Assembly (NCBI GenBank): GCA_000961655.1
Contig: LADR01000013.1
Span: 124,001-188,000 of the forward strand
DNA from: Desulfatitalea sp. BRH_c12
GTDB lineage: Bacteria > Desulfobacterota > Desulfobacteria > Desulfobacterales > Desulfosarcinaceae
Direction: 5' to 3'
Length of the DNA stretch: 64,000 bases
Below are positions 8,496-17,687 of this stretch, piece after piece. Both the position numbers and the translations under genes were made by a program. Numbering within the stretch: the first letter of the stretch is position 1; every line of letters begins with the position of its first letter. The notes beneath the pieces are model-generated. The model ran no database searches. It was not told the DNA's origin and saw nothing but the letters and a program-made list of their open reading frames with translations.

Positions 8496-10307
8496 ATGGC
8501 ACAACAAATTGCCGATCGCAGGGACATTGATTTTGTTTTGTACGAACAGTTGGACACGGAAAAACTGGCCAAGGAAAAAGCCTTTGACGGGTTGGATCGC
8601 AAGGCTTTCGACATGATCATCACCGAGGCGCGTAATTTTGCCGTCAAGGAGCTGCTGCCCGTATATGTCGACAGCGACCGCATCGGTGTGACTCTCGAAA
8701 ATGGCAAGGTCAAGGTGCCGGAGAGCTTTCACCGGCCCTTCAAGCTGCTGGTCGAAGGCGAATGGACCTCCATGTGCGAGGCGCCGGAGCTGGGCGGTCA
8801 GGGGCTGCCCCACATCATAGACCGTGCCGTCCGCGAATATCTTTCGGGCGCGTGCGGGGCGCTGGTGGCATACGCCCAGATGGGGCACGGTACCGGTAAA
8901 ATGATTGAACTGTATGGCACAGCGGAACAAAAGAAGCTCTTCATCAACAAGCTGTATGACGGCATTTGGGGCGGCACCATGGTGCTCACCGAATCCAATG
9001 CCGGCTCGGACGTGGGCGCCCTGACCACTTCAGCTCACAAGAACGCCGACGGAACCTACACCATTACTGGCGACAAGATCTTTATCACCAACGGCGAGCA
9101 CGACCTGACCGAAAACATCATCCATCCGGTACTGGCGCGCGTGGAAGGCGCACCCGCGGGCGTCAGGGGCATTTCCATCTTCATCGTGCCCAAGATATGG
9201 GTCAACCCCGACGGCACCCTGGGGCAGCCTAACGATGTGGTCTGCACCGGCATCGAGGAGAAGACCGGCATCCACGGCAGCGCCACCTGCAGTCTGGCCT
9301 TCGGCAGCAAGGGCCAATGTCGCGGCCTGCTCCTGGGGCAAGAGGGCATGGGCATGAAGATCATGTTCAAGATGATGAACGAAGCACGTCAGGACGTTGG
9401 ATTCCAGGGGCTTTTCGCCGCTTCGCGCGCCTATCTTTATGCGGTCAATTACGCTCGCGAGCGGCGCCAGGGAAAAGAACTGGGCAGTCCCAAGGATGCG
9501 CCGGCCCAAGTTCCTATTATCCGTCATCCGGACGTGCGCCGCATGCTCATGTGGATGAAATGTTACGTGGAGGGGCTGCGCAGCCTGATCTACTACGTGG
9601 AATCGCTTTTCGACCGGGCCCATTGCAGCGACGATCCGGCCGTCAAAAAGGCCTGCAACGATGAGGCTGAACTGCTTACCCCTATCATCAAGTCCATGGG
9701 ATCGGACCGCGGCTTCGACATTTGCGTGCAAGCCATCCAGGTTTACGGCGGCTACGGATATATCAAAGAGTATCCGGTGGAGCAGTTGATGCGCGACACC
9801 AAAATAGCCTCACTCTACGAAGGCACCAATGGCATCCAGGCCATGGACTTATTGGGTCGGAAATTGGGATTGAACAACGGTCAAGTCTTCATGAACATGC
9901 TCGGTCAGATGCACGCCATCATCGAAAAGGCCAAAGCGAGCGAAGGCTTGCAAGCCGTCGCGACCGAATTCAAAACCGCCGTCGACCGCCTCGGCGAAGT
10001 GGCCATGATCATGGGCACACGGGCCATGTCGGCCGAATTCAAAACCGCATTTGCCCACGCCTCGCCGTTCTTGAACGCCACAGGCGATGTGATCATGGCC
10101 TGGATGCTGCTGTGGCGCGCCCAGGTCGCGGCCACCAAGCTGGCCAAAGGCGCCGCCACAAAAGATGGGGCCTTTTACAAAGGCCAGATCAAAAGCGCCG
10201 AGTTTTTCATCAACACCATTCTGCCGGTGACGCTGGGCAGCATGAATGCCATCGCCAAAGGCAGTCCCGCCGCCATCGAGATCGATGAAGACGCCTTCGG
10301 CGGATGA
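8496..10307 (+). CDS. Acyl-CoA dehydrogenase
   Basis: A 603-residue FAD-dependent acyl-CoA dehydrogenase of the long (~600 residue) class with an extra C-terminal helical domain. Visible motifs: MVLTESNAGSDVG (flavin and substrate loop), GFDICVQAIQVYGGYGYIKEYPVEQLMRDTKIASLYEGTNGIQAMDLLGRK, which carries the catalytic Glu (YEGTNGIQ), and the C-terminal acyl-CoA dehydrogenase-like extension (~470-600). It oxidises an acyl-CoA to the enoyl-CoA; chain length cannot be read from sequence. An upstream in-frame ATG at 8475 exists, but AGGAG at 8481-8485 lies after it and is well spaced for ATG 8496, so I chose 8496. A terminator follows, and a second CoA-type flavoprotein is next. Confidence 0.93.
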   Translation: MAQQIADRRDIDFVLYEQLDTEKLAKEKAFDGLDRKAFDMIITEARNFAVKELLPVYVDSDRIGVTLENGKVKVPESFHRPFKLLVEGEWTSMCEAPELGGQGLPHIIDRAVREYLSGACGALVAYAQMGHGTGKMIELYGTAEQKKLFINKLYDGIWGGTMVLTESNAGSDVGALTTSAHKNADGTYTITGDKIFITNGEHDLTENIIHPVLARVEGAPAGVRGISIFIVPKIWVNPDGTLGQPNDVVCTGIEEKTGIHGSATCSLAFGSKGQCRGLLLGQEGMGMKIMFKMMNEARQDVGFQGLFAASRAYLYAVNYARERRQGKELGSPKDAPAQVPIIRHPDVRRMLMWMKCYVEGLRSLIYYVESLFDRAHCSDDPAVKKACNDEAELLTPIIKSMGSDRGFDICVQAIQVYGGYGYIKEYPVEQLMRDTKIASLYEGTNGIQAMDLLGRKLGLNNGQVFMNMLGQMHAIIEKAKASEGLQAVATEFKTAVDRLGEVAMIMGTRAMSAEFKTAFAHASPFLNATGDVIMAWMLLWRAQVAATKLAKGAATKDGAFYKGQIKSAEFFINTILPVTLGSMNAIAKGSPAAIEIDEDAFGG

Positions 10308-10342
10308 TTCCTAGTTCAGTTCCCTTATTGTTCATTGCAACG

Positions 10343-10381
10343 GCCTCTCCCCTTTAAAAGGCTAAAAGGGAGAGGCTTTTT
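10343..10381 (+). terminator. Intrinsic terminator after acyl-CoA dehydrogenase
   Basis: GCCTCTCCC (10343-10351) pairs with GGGAGAGGC (10368-10376) and is followed by TTTTTC. It lies 36 bases past the stop codon. Confidence 0.85.
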
Positions 10382-10441
10382 CAATTGGCATTCAGTTTTT
10401 GAGGTTGATTTTCGGGGGCGACCTGCTATTGTTTTTCCGAG

Positions 10442-10451
10442 CGAACGTTCG
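10442..10451. promoter_or_regulatory. Palindrome upstream of dehydratase-family gene
   Basis: CGAACGTTCG is a perfect 10-bp palindrome 48 bases before the start of the next gene. It resembles a small operator core such as TetR-family sites; no regulator gene is adjacent, so the assignment is tentative. Confidence 0.3.
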
Positions 10452-10498
10452 GAATTCGATGTCATTTTAAATCGTCTGCCAAGAAAGGATTTAAACGT

Positions 10499-12034
10499 AT
10501 GATCAGAACAGTCGAACAATACCTGGAGAGCCTGGACGATGGACGCGAGATGTGGTGCATGGGAGAGCGGGTCAAGGATGTGCGTACCCATCCCACCATC
10601 AGCGGCATCATCCGGACCGCGGCCCTGGATTATGTGCTGCCGCATCACCCGGACTACCGCGACCTTTTCGTTACCCAGGACGAAGACGGCGAAGATGTCA
10701 ATTACCTGTTGACGGCTCCCAGGAATTCGGAAGACCTTCTGAGAAGAAGAGAGTGCTTCGCCACAGCCATGCGCACCGGTGGCGGCGTTCTGCTGCACTG
10801 CATGGGCGCCGACGCCCTGGCCGCTTTCACGGTGACCGCCAATGCCATGGACAAGGCCTTGGGAACCCAATACACCGAGCGTGTAGAAAACTACCGCAAG
10901 CTGCTCATGAAGCAGGACCTGGGCATCACCGGGGCGATCACCGATGTCAAAGGCGACCGCAGTCTGCACCCCTCCCAGCAGAAGCAGCATCCCGATTACT
11001 ACCTGCGCGTGGTAGAACGCCAGAAGGACGGCATCGTGGTGCGCGGTGCCAAGGTCCACATCAGCGCCTCGCCATGCGCCAACGAGCTGCTCTGTTCGCC
11101 GTGCCGCACCCTCGGCGAGGCGGACAAGGATTACGCTCTGGCTTTTGCCGTACCGTGCAACGCCAAGGGGGTCAAGATGCTGGCCGTGGAGCCGGTGACC
11201 CGCACCTATGGCGCCGAAGGCCATTTTGACTACCCCAAGACCAGCGCCCTGCAGCCGACCGAGTGCCTGATTGTCTTCGACGATGTCTTCGTGCCTTGGG
11301 AGCGGGTTTTCATGTGCGGCGAATGGCAGTTTTCGCGTACTCTGGCCTATGCCTTTGGCAGCTATCACCGCCTGTTCGGCACCTGCAAAATGATCGGCAA
11401 GCTCGAAGCCATCACCGGCGCAGCGGCCCTGGTGGCGGATTACAACGGTGTGGCCAATGCCGATCACATCCGCAAGAAACTGGCCTGGATGGCCATGATC
11501 ACCCACATGGTGGCCGAACTGGGCAAGGCTGCCTGCCTCGAACCGGTCAAGGAGTTCGGCCTTGACGTGGCCATGCCCAACCCCATGTCGATCAACGCCG
11601 CCAAATTCACCTTCGCCAGCAACTTCCACCAGATGTGCCAGCACCTGCAGGATATTGCGGGTGGCCTGTGCACCACCGTGCCGGCCTATCGTGACTGGCA
11701 GAATATGGACATCCGGCCCTACATCGACAAGTATCTCGGGGCCAGAGACGGTGTGCCCACGGAGCACCGCCTGCGCCTCATGCGCCTGATCAAGGACATG
11801 ACCTGCAATTACTGGCAGATTGACACAATTCACGGCGAAGGCTCCATGGCCGCTCAGCAGATGCACCTGTACGGCAGTGCCGATTGGAACAAGCTCAAGG
11901 CCGCCGCCAAGCGCGCCGCCCATATTGACGGCTGGCAGGATGATGCGACCTACGGCAGGCTGGTCAGCGCTGAAAATATTAAAATGCCGCCCGTGGATGA
12001 AAGCTACGCAAGTATTCCAGTGGCACTCAAATAG
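10499..12034 (+). CDS. 4-hydroxybutyryl-CoA dehydratase/HpaB-family flavoprotein
   Basis: 511 residues covering the HpaB-N and HpaB-C folds shared by 4-hydroxyphenylacetate 3-hydroxylase and 4-hydroxybutyryl-CoA dehydratase (vinylacetyl-CoA isomerase). The gene sits after an acyl-CoA dehydrogenase, which favours a CoA-thioester role. From memory, the [4Fe-4S] cluster of the dehydratase uses C99, C103, H292 and C299. Here the corresponding stretches read GGGVLLHCMGAD (Cys101 present, but Val97 where C99 would fall) and YHRLFGTCK (His290, Cys296, one residue closer). The cluster site is therefore altered, and the exact reaction is uncertain. The start follows AAGGATTTAAACGT. A strong hairpin terminator follows. 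Confidence 0.8.
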   Translation: MIRTVEQYLESLDDGREMWCMGERVKDVRTHPTISGIIRTAALDYVLPHHPDYRDLFVTQDEDGEDVNYLLTAPRNSEDLLRRRECFATAMRTGGGVLLHCMGADALAAFTVTANAMDKALGTQYTERVENYRKLLMKQDLGITGAITDVKGDRSLHPSQQKQHPDYYLRVVERQKDGIVVRGAKVHISASPCANELLCSPCRTLGEADKDYALAFAVPCNAKGVKMLAVEPVTRTYGAEGHFDYPKTSALQPTECLIVFDDVFVPWERVFMCGEWQFSRTLAYAFGSYHRLFGTCKMIGKLEAITGAAALVADYNGVANADHIRKKLAWMAMITHMVAELGKAACLEPVKEFGLDVAMPNPMSINAAKFTFASNFHQMCQHLQDIAGGLCTTVPAYRDWQNMDIRPYIDKYLGARDGVPTEHRLRLMRLIKDMTCNYWQIDTIHGEGSMAAQQMHLYGSADWNKLKAAAKRAAHIDGWQDDATYGRLVSAENIKMPPVDESYASIPVALK

Positions 12035-12041
12035 CACGCCC

Positions 12042-12068
12042 ACGGCCCGGCGTGATCCGCCGGGCCGT
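12042..12068. terminator. Terminator hairpin between convergent genes
   Basis: ACGGCCCGGCG and CGCCGGGCCGT form an 11-bp perfect stem around TGATC, 8 bases after the dehydratase-family stop and 50 bases beyond the end of the converging SWIM gene. Confidence 0.7.
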
Positions 12069-12118
12069 CGATCCCTCCCTTTTGCGCCGGCCGTTTTCGA
12101 TCGAAGGGGCAGCGTCTC

Positions 12119-13249
12119 CTATGAACCGCTCAACTTCTTGCGGGCCTGACGTTTCGTCAATCTTTTCACTTCATTCCAGGCGTCCAGCGAGCGGGTTTGC
12201 AGGTCAAGCGTCGCGGTCTTCTTTTCCCAGTTGCCGATACTCGGCGCGCTGACGCCGAGAAGTTTTGCGAATTCGCTCTGAGACATACCAAATTTGGTGC
12301 GCAATGCGGCAACCGCCTTGCCGGTAACCGGGCGTATACTGCTTTCGCTGCGCGGCATCGCCTGGGGCGCAGTTTTGCCTGGTACGGGGATCTTGTCGGC
12401 TTTGGATGGACGCCCGCCGGTCTTCGACGGGCGCCTGGCCGGCGCGCTGGCTGCAACTTTGGAAGCTTTTCTCGGCTCAGGCACAGTCTTTTTAGGGCGC
12501 AACGGACGGATGGTTTCAACGGGCGCCGCATCCTCCGACATCTCAATGCCGAAGACATCCGCGATATCATCATCGGCAATACGTTTGCGGCCGGCTTTTG
12601 TTTCCTCGGCAACAGCCGCCACATCGGCTTGGGCGCTGATCAGCTCCTCATGGTCCACGCCCCGCAGAAGGAAAATCAGCTCGGGTGCTTGGTCCAGCCG
12701 AGCGCCCACACCGTACAGAGCGGCCGCCACATGTTTGCACATCACGGCCCAGTCTGGGCAACTGCATTTCAGGCTGATCTCCCCGGGCAGGGGGAACAGG
12801 CCCTTGTCGCGATCGGTCACAACGGACATCACGTTTTTGGAAAGCCTGCCTTGAAGCAGTTCTAAAAGCGAGCCGATTTGCCCGGCGCATCGGTTCTTCA
12901 CCTCTTGCCACTTTTTCCGGGGGAGCGGTTTGATGGCGATTTCCACGTTGTAGATCTCTGAGCCGCAGACCATGGCACTGATCCGGCCCTTTTCGATGTC
13001 CAGATGGCAAACCGAGCCGTTGCGGACATACGTGCGGCCGCGGGGCAGCCGGTTGTCATAATCACTGAACGATTCGAGGTGATCGCACCAGGCCTGTCCC
13101 CAGAAGGTGTGTGTAATCTTGCGACCGTCGATCTGCACGGGCTTGATACAGTGTCCCTGCTTGCGCAGCTTCTCCATTTTTTTCAAGGCCCGCGCCTGGC
13201 GCACAGCCACGGGCACGTAGGGTCTGAAACCGCCGTACCATCCCATCAT
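12119..13249 (-). CDS. SWIM zinc-finger protein with C-terminal XRE-type HTH
   Basis: 376 residues. The N-terminal part (MMGWYGGFRPYVPVAVRQARALKKMEKLRKQG) is typical of SWIM proteins partnered with SNF2 helicases. The SWIM motif CSCPDWAVMCKH gives Cys162, Cys164, Cys171 and His173. A basic, low-complexity linker (~225-305) follows, then a helix-turn-helix (~310-365: LRTKFGMSQSEFAKLLGVSAPSIGNWEKK). The added XRE-like DNA-binding domain is less common. It lies 7 bases after the stop of the SNF2 helicase gene, so the two are an operon and probably form one DNA-acting complex. Confidence 0.87.
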   Translation of the reverse strand: MMGWYGGFRPYVPVAVRQARALKKMEKLRKQGHCIKPVQIDGRKITHTFWGQAWCDHLESFSDYDNRLPRGRTYVRNGSVCHLDIEKGRISAMVCGSEIYNVEIAIKPLPRKKWQEVKNRCAGQIGSLLELLQGRLSKNVMSVVTDRDKGLFPLPGEISLKCSCPDWAVMCKHVAAALYGVGARLDQAPELIFLLRGVDHEELISAQADVAAVAEETKAGRKRIADDDIADVFGIEMSEDAAPVETIRPLRPKKTVPEPRKASKVAASAPARRPSKTGGRPSKADKIPVPGKTAPQAMPRSESSIRPVTGKAVAALRTKFGMSQSEFAKLLGVSAPSIGNWEKKTATLDLQTRSLDAWNEVKRLTKRQARKKLSGS

Positions 13250-13256
13250 TGCACTC

Positions 13257-15956
13257 CTACAGTTGTGATCGATCGATATCCAGGGCCACGACCTTGAGCA
13301 GTTGCTCGTCGCTCATCTCCGTGAGCATGGACTCGGCACCGGCCTTGAGGATATCGTCGGCAAGGTTGGTTTTCTCTTCGATCAGGGTGTCGATCTTTTC
13401 TTCGATCGTGCCCCGGCAGATAAACTTGTGCACCACCACGTTGCGATGCTGACCGATGCGGAAGGCCCGGTCCGTGGCCTGGTTTTCCACGGCCGGGTTC
13501 CACCAACGGTCGAAGTGCACAACGTGCGAGGCGGCCGTCAGATTCAGGCCCGTGCCGCCCGCTTTGAGTGAAAGTACAAAAAAAGGCGGCCCGTCATCTT
13601 TCTGAAACCTGTCGATCAGGGTCCGGCGCTTCTTGACCGCCGTGCCGCCGTGCAAGACAAGGCCTTCATGACCGAACACGCCCGTAAGAAAGTCGGCGAT
13701 CGGTTCGGTCATCTCACGGAACTGGGTAAACACCAGAACTTTTTCCTGGCGCGACACGATTTCCTCGCAGATGGACTTGAGCCGGTCGAACTTGCCACTG
13801 TCGGCTGGTCCATATTCACCATCGCCGAGAAACTGGCTCGGGTGATTGCAGATCTGCTTGAACCGCATCAGAAAAGCCAGCACGAGCCCGCGCCGCCGGA
13901 TGCCGTCGAGCCCTTCAAGGGCCGCGGTAAGGTCCTGCACCGACCTGGCGTACAGCGCAGCCTGTTTTTTGGTCAGGCCGCAGTAGGCCTTCATCTCGGT
14001 CTTGTCGGGCAGATCCGCGATAATGCGCCGGTCGGACTTGAGCCGCCTGAGCACATAAGGGCTGATCAGATTTCGCAGGGGTGCGTAACGGTCGTGCTCG
14101 CGCGTCTCCAGGCCTTTGACGAATTGCTTGAATTTGGCAGCCGAACCGAGCAGGCCCGGGCATAGAAAATCAAACAGGGACCACAGATCGGAAAGCCGGT
14201 TCTCCACCGGCGTGCCCGTCAGCGCGATCCTGGCGTCCGCTTTGAGCTGTTTGACGGTTCGGGTTTGTTGCGCGGCAGGGTTCTTGACGGCCTGGGCTTC
14301 GTCCAGAATCACCAGGCGCCACTTGATATCGAGCAGCCATTTGTGCCGGGGCAACATCGCATAGGTGGTCAGAACCACATCGGTGTCCGCAATAAGCTTT
14401 GCGGGCTTTGCAGCCAGGGCGGCAAGGGGTGCCGGATCCATTTCCGAAGGGTGGATAAACGCGGCCGTCAGCGTCGGCGCAAAACGCTGAATCTCGGCCT
14501 TCCAGTTGGCCAAAAGAGATGCCGGCAGCACCAGCAGCGACGGGTTTGCGCCGCGCGGCCGTCTTTGCTTCAGCGTCAGCAGAAGCGGCAGGACCTGAAT
14601 GGTTTTGCCCAACCCCATGTCGTCGGCCAGGCATGCGCCCAATCCCAGGTTTGAAAGAAACCAGAGCCAATTGTAGCCGATCTGCTGATAGGGACGCAAC
14701 GTGCCGCAAAAATCCAGTCTGCGCCCTGAGCCGGTCAACCCTTCCGGATTGCGCAGGCCCGCCAAGACGCCGGAAAGCCATTGGCCAGCGTCGATAAAGG
14801 CCCAGTCATGCGGCGCGCCTGTGGCGCCACCGTTGGCATCCAGATCCGCCGGCGCACCTGCCAACAGGCGCATGCCTTCAATAAAGGTGATGCCTTGTCC
14901 GGCGGCTTCGGCCTCCACTTGCTTCCAATGCGCAAGGGCCTCGGACAGCTTCTCCCGATCCACCTCAATCCACTGTCCCTTGATATAGGTGAGGCCATCC
15001 TGCGAGGCCATAATCCGGCACCACTCATTTTCAGTCAGCTCCTGATTTCCCAGAGAGACAGAGACCTTGAAGTCCAGCATCGTGTCGATACCGAAACGAC
15101 CCTGCCGCTTATCTCCGATCGTCACCGTCACCCGGGCGCGGGGGCGTTTTCGCCACCAATCCGGCAGTCGCACCAGCAGCCCGCATTCCTCCAGTAGGGG
15201 CACATTTTTAAGCAGACGATAGGCTTGTGCGGGCGTCCAGGCCAAAGGGTGAAAAATATCACCGGATGCGACCATTTCCCTGAGAAAGTCGATTTTTTCC
15301 GACGCCTGCTGAACGGGCGAAAGCAGGTTGATTAAAGCTTTCTTGTTGCGCTGCCCCGCGTATTCCTGAAGCGCTTTGCCTAAAGGCTGGTACTGCACGC
15401 GACCTGCCTTGGAAAGACTCGGCGCGTAGGTGGCCATGAAGGCAAACGGCAACTCGGGGTAACTTTTGTTCTCGGCCAGGTGAAAACAGACCCGTCCGAC
15501 CTGACGCCAGATCGGGGCATTTTTCTTAAGCCATTGCGCCAGGCTGATCCTTGACCCAGCGATCTCCTGCTGCACCCATGCGTCCAGTTGCCCCCAAAGG
15601 TCAGCCAATACGGCGAGGCTGAGATACTCCGCTCCCTGCATGGCCGGCGCATTGAGCAGCATGAGTGCCATTTCGGATTCACCCGGCGCCTCGATGGGAC
15701 CGAGTTGGTTGCCAGCGGCCTCGGGGGTGCGGCACAGTTGGGTCAGGTAGCGGCTGGCGAAATCCCGCCAGAAGTTGAAGGATGGCGGCGGCGGTATTAC
15801 GGGCCGCGTGGCGGCCAGAGCGAAAAGACCCGCGGCCTGGGACGAGGTAAAGGCGGCCGCGACCCTTGTCAGCCAGGCATCGGGTGCGGCCGAGCTATCG
15901 TTGTCGTGCTGCAAACGAAGGCGGCCGGCAGGTGTCAGGATAAGTTCAATGCGCAT
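13257..15956 (-). CDS. SNF2-family DEAD/H-box helicase
   Basis: 899 residues. The N-terminal ~430 residues are the SNF2-associated bacterial region. The Swi2/Snf2 ATPase starts near residue 430 with Walker A DDMGLGKTIQV, DEAQ box (VILDEAQAVKNP), TGTPVENRLSDLWSLFDF, then the second RecA lobe with VLVFTQFREM and FRIGQHRNVVVHKFICRGTIEEKI. It is an ATP-dependent DNA translocase. Paired with the downstream SWIM protein, the usual bacterial arrangement; function is usually inferred as chromosome remodelling or defence-like, not established. The upstream gap to the divergent mutY holds the promoter. Confidence 0.92.
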   Translation of the reverse strand: MRIELILTPAGRLRLQHDNDSSAAPDAWLTRVAAAFTSSQAAGLFALAATRPVIPPPPSFNFWRDFASRYLTQLCRTPEAAGNQLGPIEAPGESEMALMLLNAPAMQGAEYLSLAVLADLWGQLDAWVQQEIAGSRISLAQWLKKNAPIWRQVGRVCFHLAENKSYPELPFAFMATYAPSLSKAGRVQYQPLGKALQEYAGQRNKKALINLLSPVQQASEKIDFLREMVASGDIFHPLAWTPAQAYRLLKNVPLLEECGLLVRLPDWWRKRPRARVTVTIGDKRQGRFGIDTMLDFKVSVSLGNQELTENEWCRIMASQDGLTYIKGQWIEVDREKLSEALAHWKQVEAEAAGQGITFIEGMRLLAGAPADLDANGGATGAPHDWAFIDAGQWLSGVLAGLRNPEGLTGSGRRLDFCGTLRPYQQIGYNWLWFLSNLGLGACLADDMGLGKTIQVLPLLLTLKQRRPRGANPSLLVLPASLLANWKAEIQRFAPTLTAAFIHPSEMDPAPLAALAAKPAKLIADTDVVLTTYAMLPRHKWLLDIKWRLVILDEAQAVKNPAAQQTRTVKQLKADARIALTGTPVENRLSDLWSLFDFLCPGLLGSAAKFKQFVKGLETREHDRYAPLRNLISPYVLRRLKSDRRIIADLPDKTEMKAYCGLTKKQAALYARSVQDLTAALEGLDGIRRRGLVLAFLMRFKQICNHPSQFLGDGEYGPADSGKFDRLKSICEEIVSRQEKVLVFTQFREMTEPIADFLTGVFGHEGLVLHGGTAVKKRRTLIDRFQKDDGPPFFVLSLKAGGTGLNLTAASHVVHFDRWWNPAVENQATDRAFRIGQHRNVVVHKFICRGTIEEKIDTLIEEKTNLADDILKAGAESMLTEMSDEQLLKVVALDIDRSQL

Positions 15957-16263
15957 TGCATTTTTCGTTTAAAAGATTCAATTGGTCACCAGTGGGCCGA
16001 TATATCCGATAATGGCTCAAGGAAACAAGTTTGTTCTTGCGCCATATCCCAGACTGCTTCCAGGCGTTTGGTTTTGTAAACCGCTTTTTAGGGATACAGG
16101 TTAACCGCCATGTGACGTAGGATCCCCGAAATAAATGGTCATAGGTGATCTGTTGGTGCGGATGGCTTCGAATGACGACAGCACGCTACGTGCCAAGGTT
16201 TACATGCGATGGGCCTGAATTCGCCTGCTCCTGGCTGTGGCCAATAGATCGGTAATATGATAC
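15957..16263. other. Divergent intergenic region before mutY
   Basis: About 300 bases between the SNF2 gene and mutY. I see no gene, strong hairpin or confident promoter in it. Confidence 0.4.
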
Positions 16264-17397
16264 ATGCACCGCATGCTGATCGTTTCTTCACAGGTGCCGT
16301 CACAATTGTTTTCACAGGCCGAAGGTAGCGCCGCCCGGCAGTTGTTGGGCGACTGGTACGACAGAGCCCGGCGTGATTTGCCCTGGCGCCGCTCCCGCGA
16401 TCCTTATGCTATCTGGGTTTCCGAAGTCATGCTGCAGCAGACGCAGGTGCGGACCGTCATTCCCTATTATGAGCGTTTCATGCAGCTTTTCCCGAGTATC
16501 CGGCACTTGGCCCGGGCCGATGAGCAGGCGCTCCTGAAAGCATGGGAGGGATTGGGCTACTACTCGCGGGTCCGCAATATGCAGCGGGCCGCTCAAATGA
16601 TCATGGAAAACCACGGGGCGGTGCCCGCCGAATCCGCCCAGATCCGTAGTTTGCCGGGGATAGGGCCGTACATCGCCGCGGCGGTTTTAAGCATCGCCTA
16701 CTCTCAGCCGTATGCGGTTGTGGATGGCAATGTGAAACGGGTTCTGGCGCGCCTGCTTTGCATGGATTCGCCCGTCAACGATTCAGCCGGACATGCCGCT
16801 TTTCAGGCCGCGGCCGACGCGTTTCTGGACAGGGCGGACCCCGGCCGGCACAATCAGGCCATGATGGAATTGGGCGCCCTGGTATGTACGCCGCGCCTGC
16901 CCTTGTGCCCTGAATGCCCCCTTGCGCACAGTTGCTGTGCGTCGCAGACTGAAACGTTCGACCGCTATCCGCGCCGGGCGCCCCGCCGCACGGTCGGCGA
17001 GCAAACGTGGGCCGCCGCGGTGGTCGTCAAAAAGGGGAAGCTGCTTCTGACCCAACGCCCCCCGCAAGGATTGCTGGCCGGAATGTGGGAGTTCCCCTCG
17101 GTCCTGTTGTGCAAGGGAGAGGACCCGGCGCAAGCGTGCCTTGCATATGCCCGCGCCAGCTTGGGGCTCGGCATTCGAACGCAGCAGCATGTCGCCAGCG
17201 TGCGCCACGCCTACACCCATTTCAGATTGCGCCTTGAATTATACCTGTGCCTTTGGCATAGTGGGCGCGTGCGCCTGGAGGGGCCGCGTGCTTTCCAATG
17301 GATCTCGCCCGACCGCATTGAGACTTTTCCGCTTCACCGGGCCGTGCACAAGGCGCTGCCGGCTATCCTGCAATCTCTGCCAAAATCCGGCGCATAA
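16264..17397 (+). CDS. mutY: A/G-specific adenine glycosylase MutY
   Basis: 377 residues with the full MutY layout. The catalytic region has SEVMLQQTQV (Glu), then the helix-hairpin-helix LPGIGPYIAAAVLSIA and VVDGNVKRVLARL with the catalytic Asp. The [4Fe-4S] ligands are in CTPRLPLCPECPLAHSC (C-x6-C-x2-C-x5-C). From ~residue 245 a NUDIX-like C-terminal domain (AAAVVVKKGKLLLTQRPPQGLLAGMWEFP) recognises 8-oxoG. It removes adenine mispaired with 8-oxoguanine. The start could also be the ATG at 16273; no strong ribosome site decides. A long hairpin repeat follows the gene. Confidence 0.95.
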   Translation: MHRMLIVSSQVPSQLFSQAEGSAARQLLGDWYDRARRDLPWRRSRDPYAIWVSEVMLQQTQVRTVIPYYERFMQLFPSIRHLARADEQALLKAWEGLGYYSRVRNMQRAAQMIMENHGAVPAESAQIRSLPGIGPYIAAAVLSIAYSQPYAVVDGNVKRVLARLLCMDSPVNDSAGHAAFQAAADAFLDRADPGRHNQAMMELGALVCTPRLPLCPECPLAHSCCASQTETFDRYPRRAPRRTVGEQTWAAAVVVKKGKLLLTQRPPQGLLAGMWEFPSVLLCKGEDPAQACLAYARASLGLGIRTQQHVASVRHAYTHFRLRLELYLCLWHSGRVRLEGPRAFQWISPDRIETFPLHRAVHKALPAILQSLPKSGA

Positions 17398-17451
17398 GTC
17401 CCTTTTTTTACCCCAGAGCGAGCAGCGGATACAAAAGATAACGAACTTACG

Positions 17452-17541
17452 CAACTTTCGGGATTGGCACGTAGTGAGGTGATCCGGGCGGGTGGCGCGG
17501 ACCACCCGCCCGGATCACCGGCGTTTGGAACCCGAAAGTTG
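17452..17541. repeat. Nested inverted repeat (long hairpin), copy 1
   Basis: An inner perfect 18-bp stem (17478-17495 with 17502-17519, loop CGCGGA) lies inside an outer 11-bp stem (CAACTTTCGGG at 17452-17462 with its complement at 17531-17541). A second copy lies at about 20157-20222. Too elaborate for a simple terminator; it looks like a REP-type or mobile intergenic element. Confidence 0.8.
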
Positions 17542-17687
17542 AAGAACTTATTTGAAGAACTTACCTCTGTGATCGGCATGTTCTCTATGCTAAAGATCTT
17601 TTTTACACGTTCGAAGGCATAATAGTGTCGTTTATTAAATAATACGGTACATGTAACGCTTGAAACGAACCCTTCATAGGTGATTGC

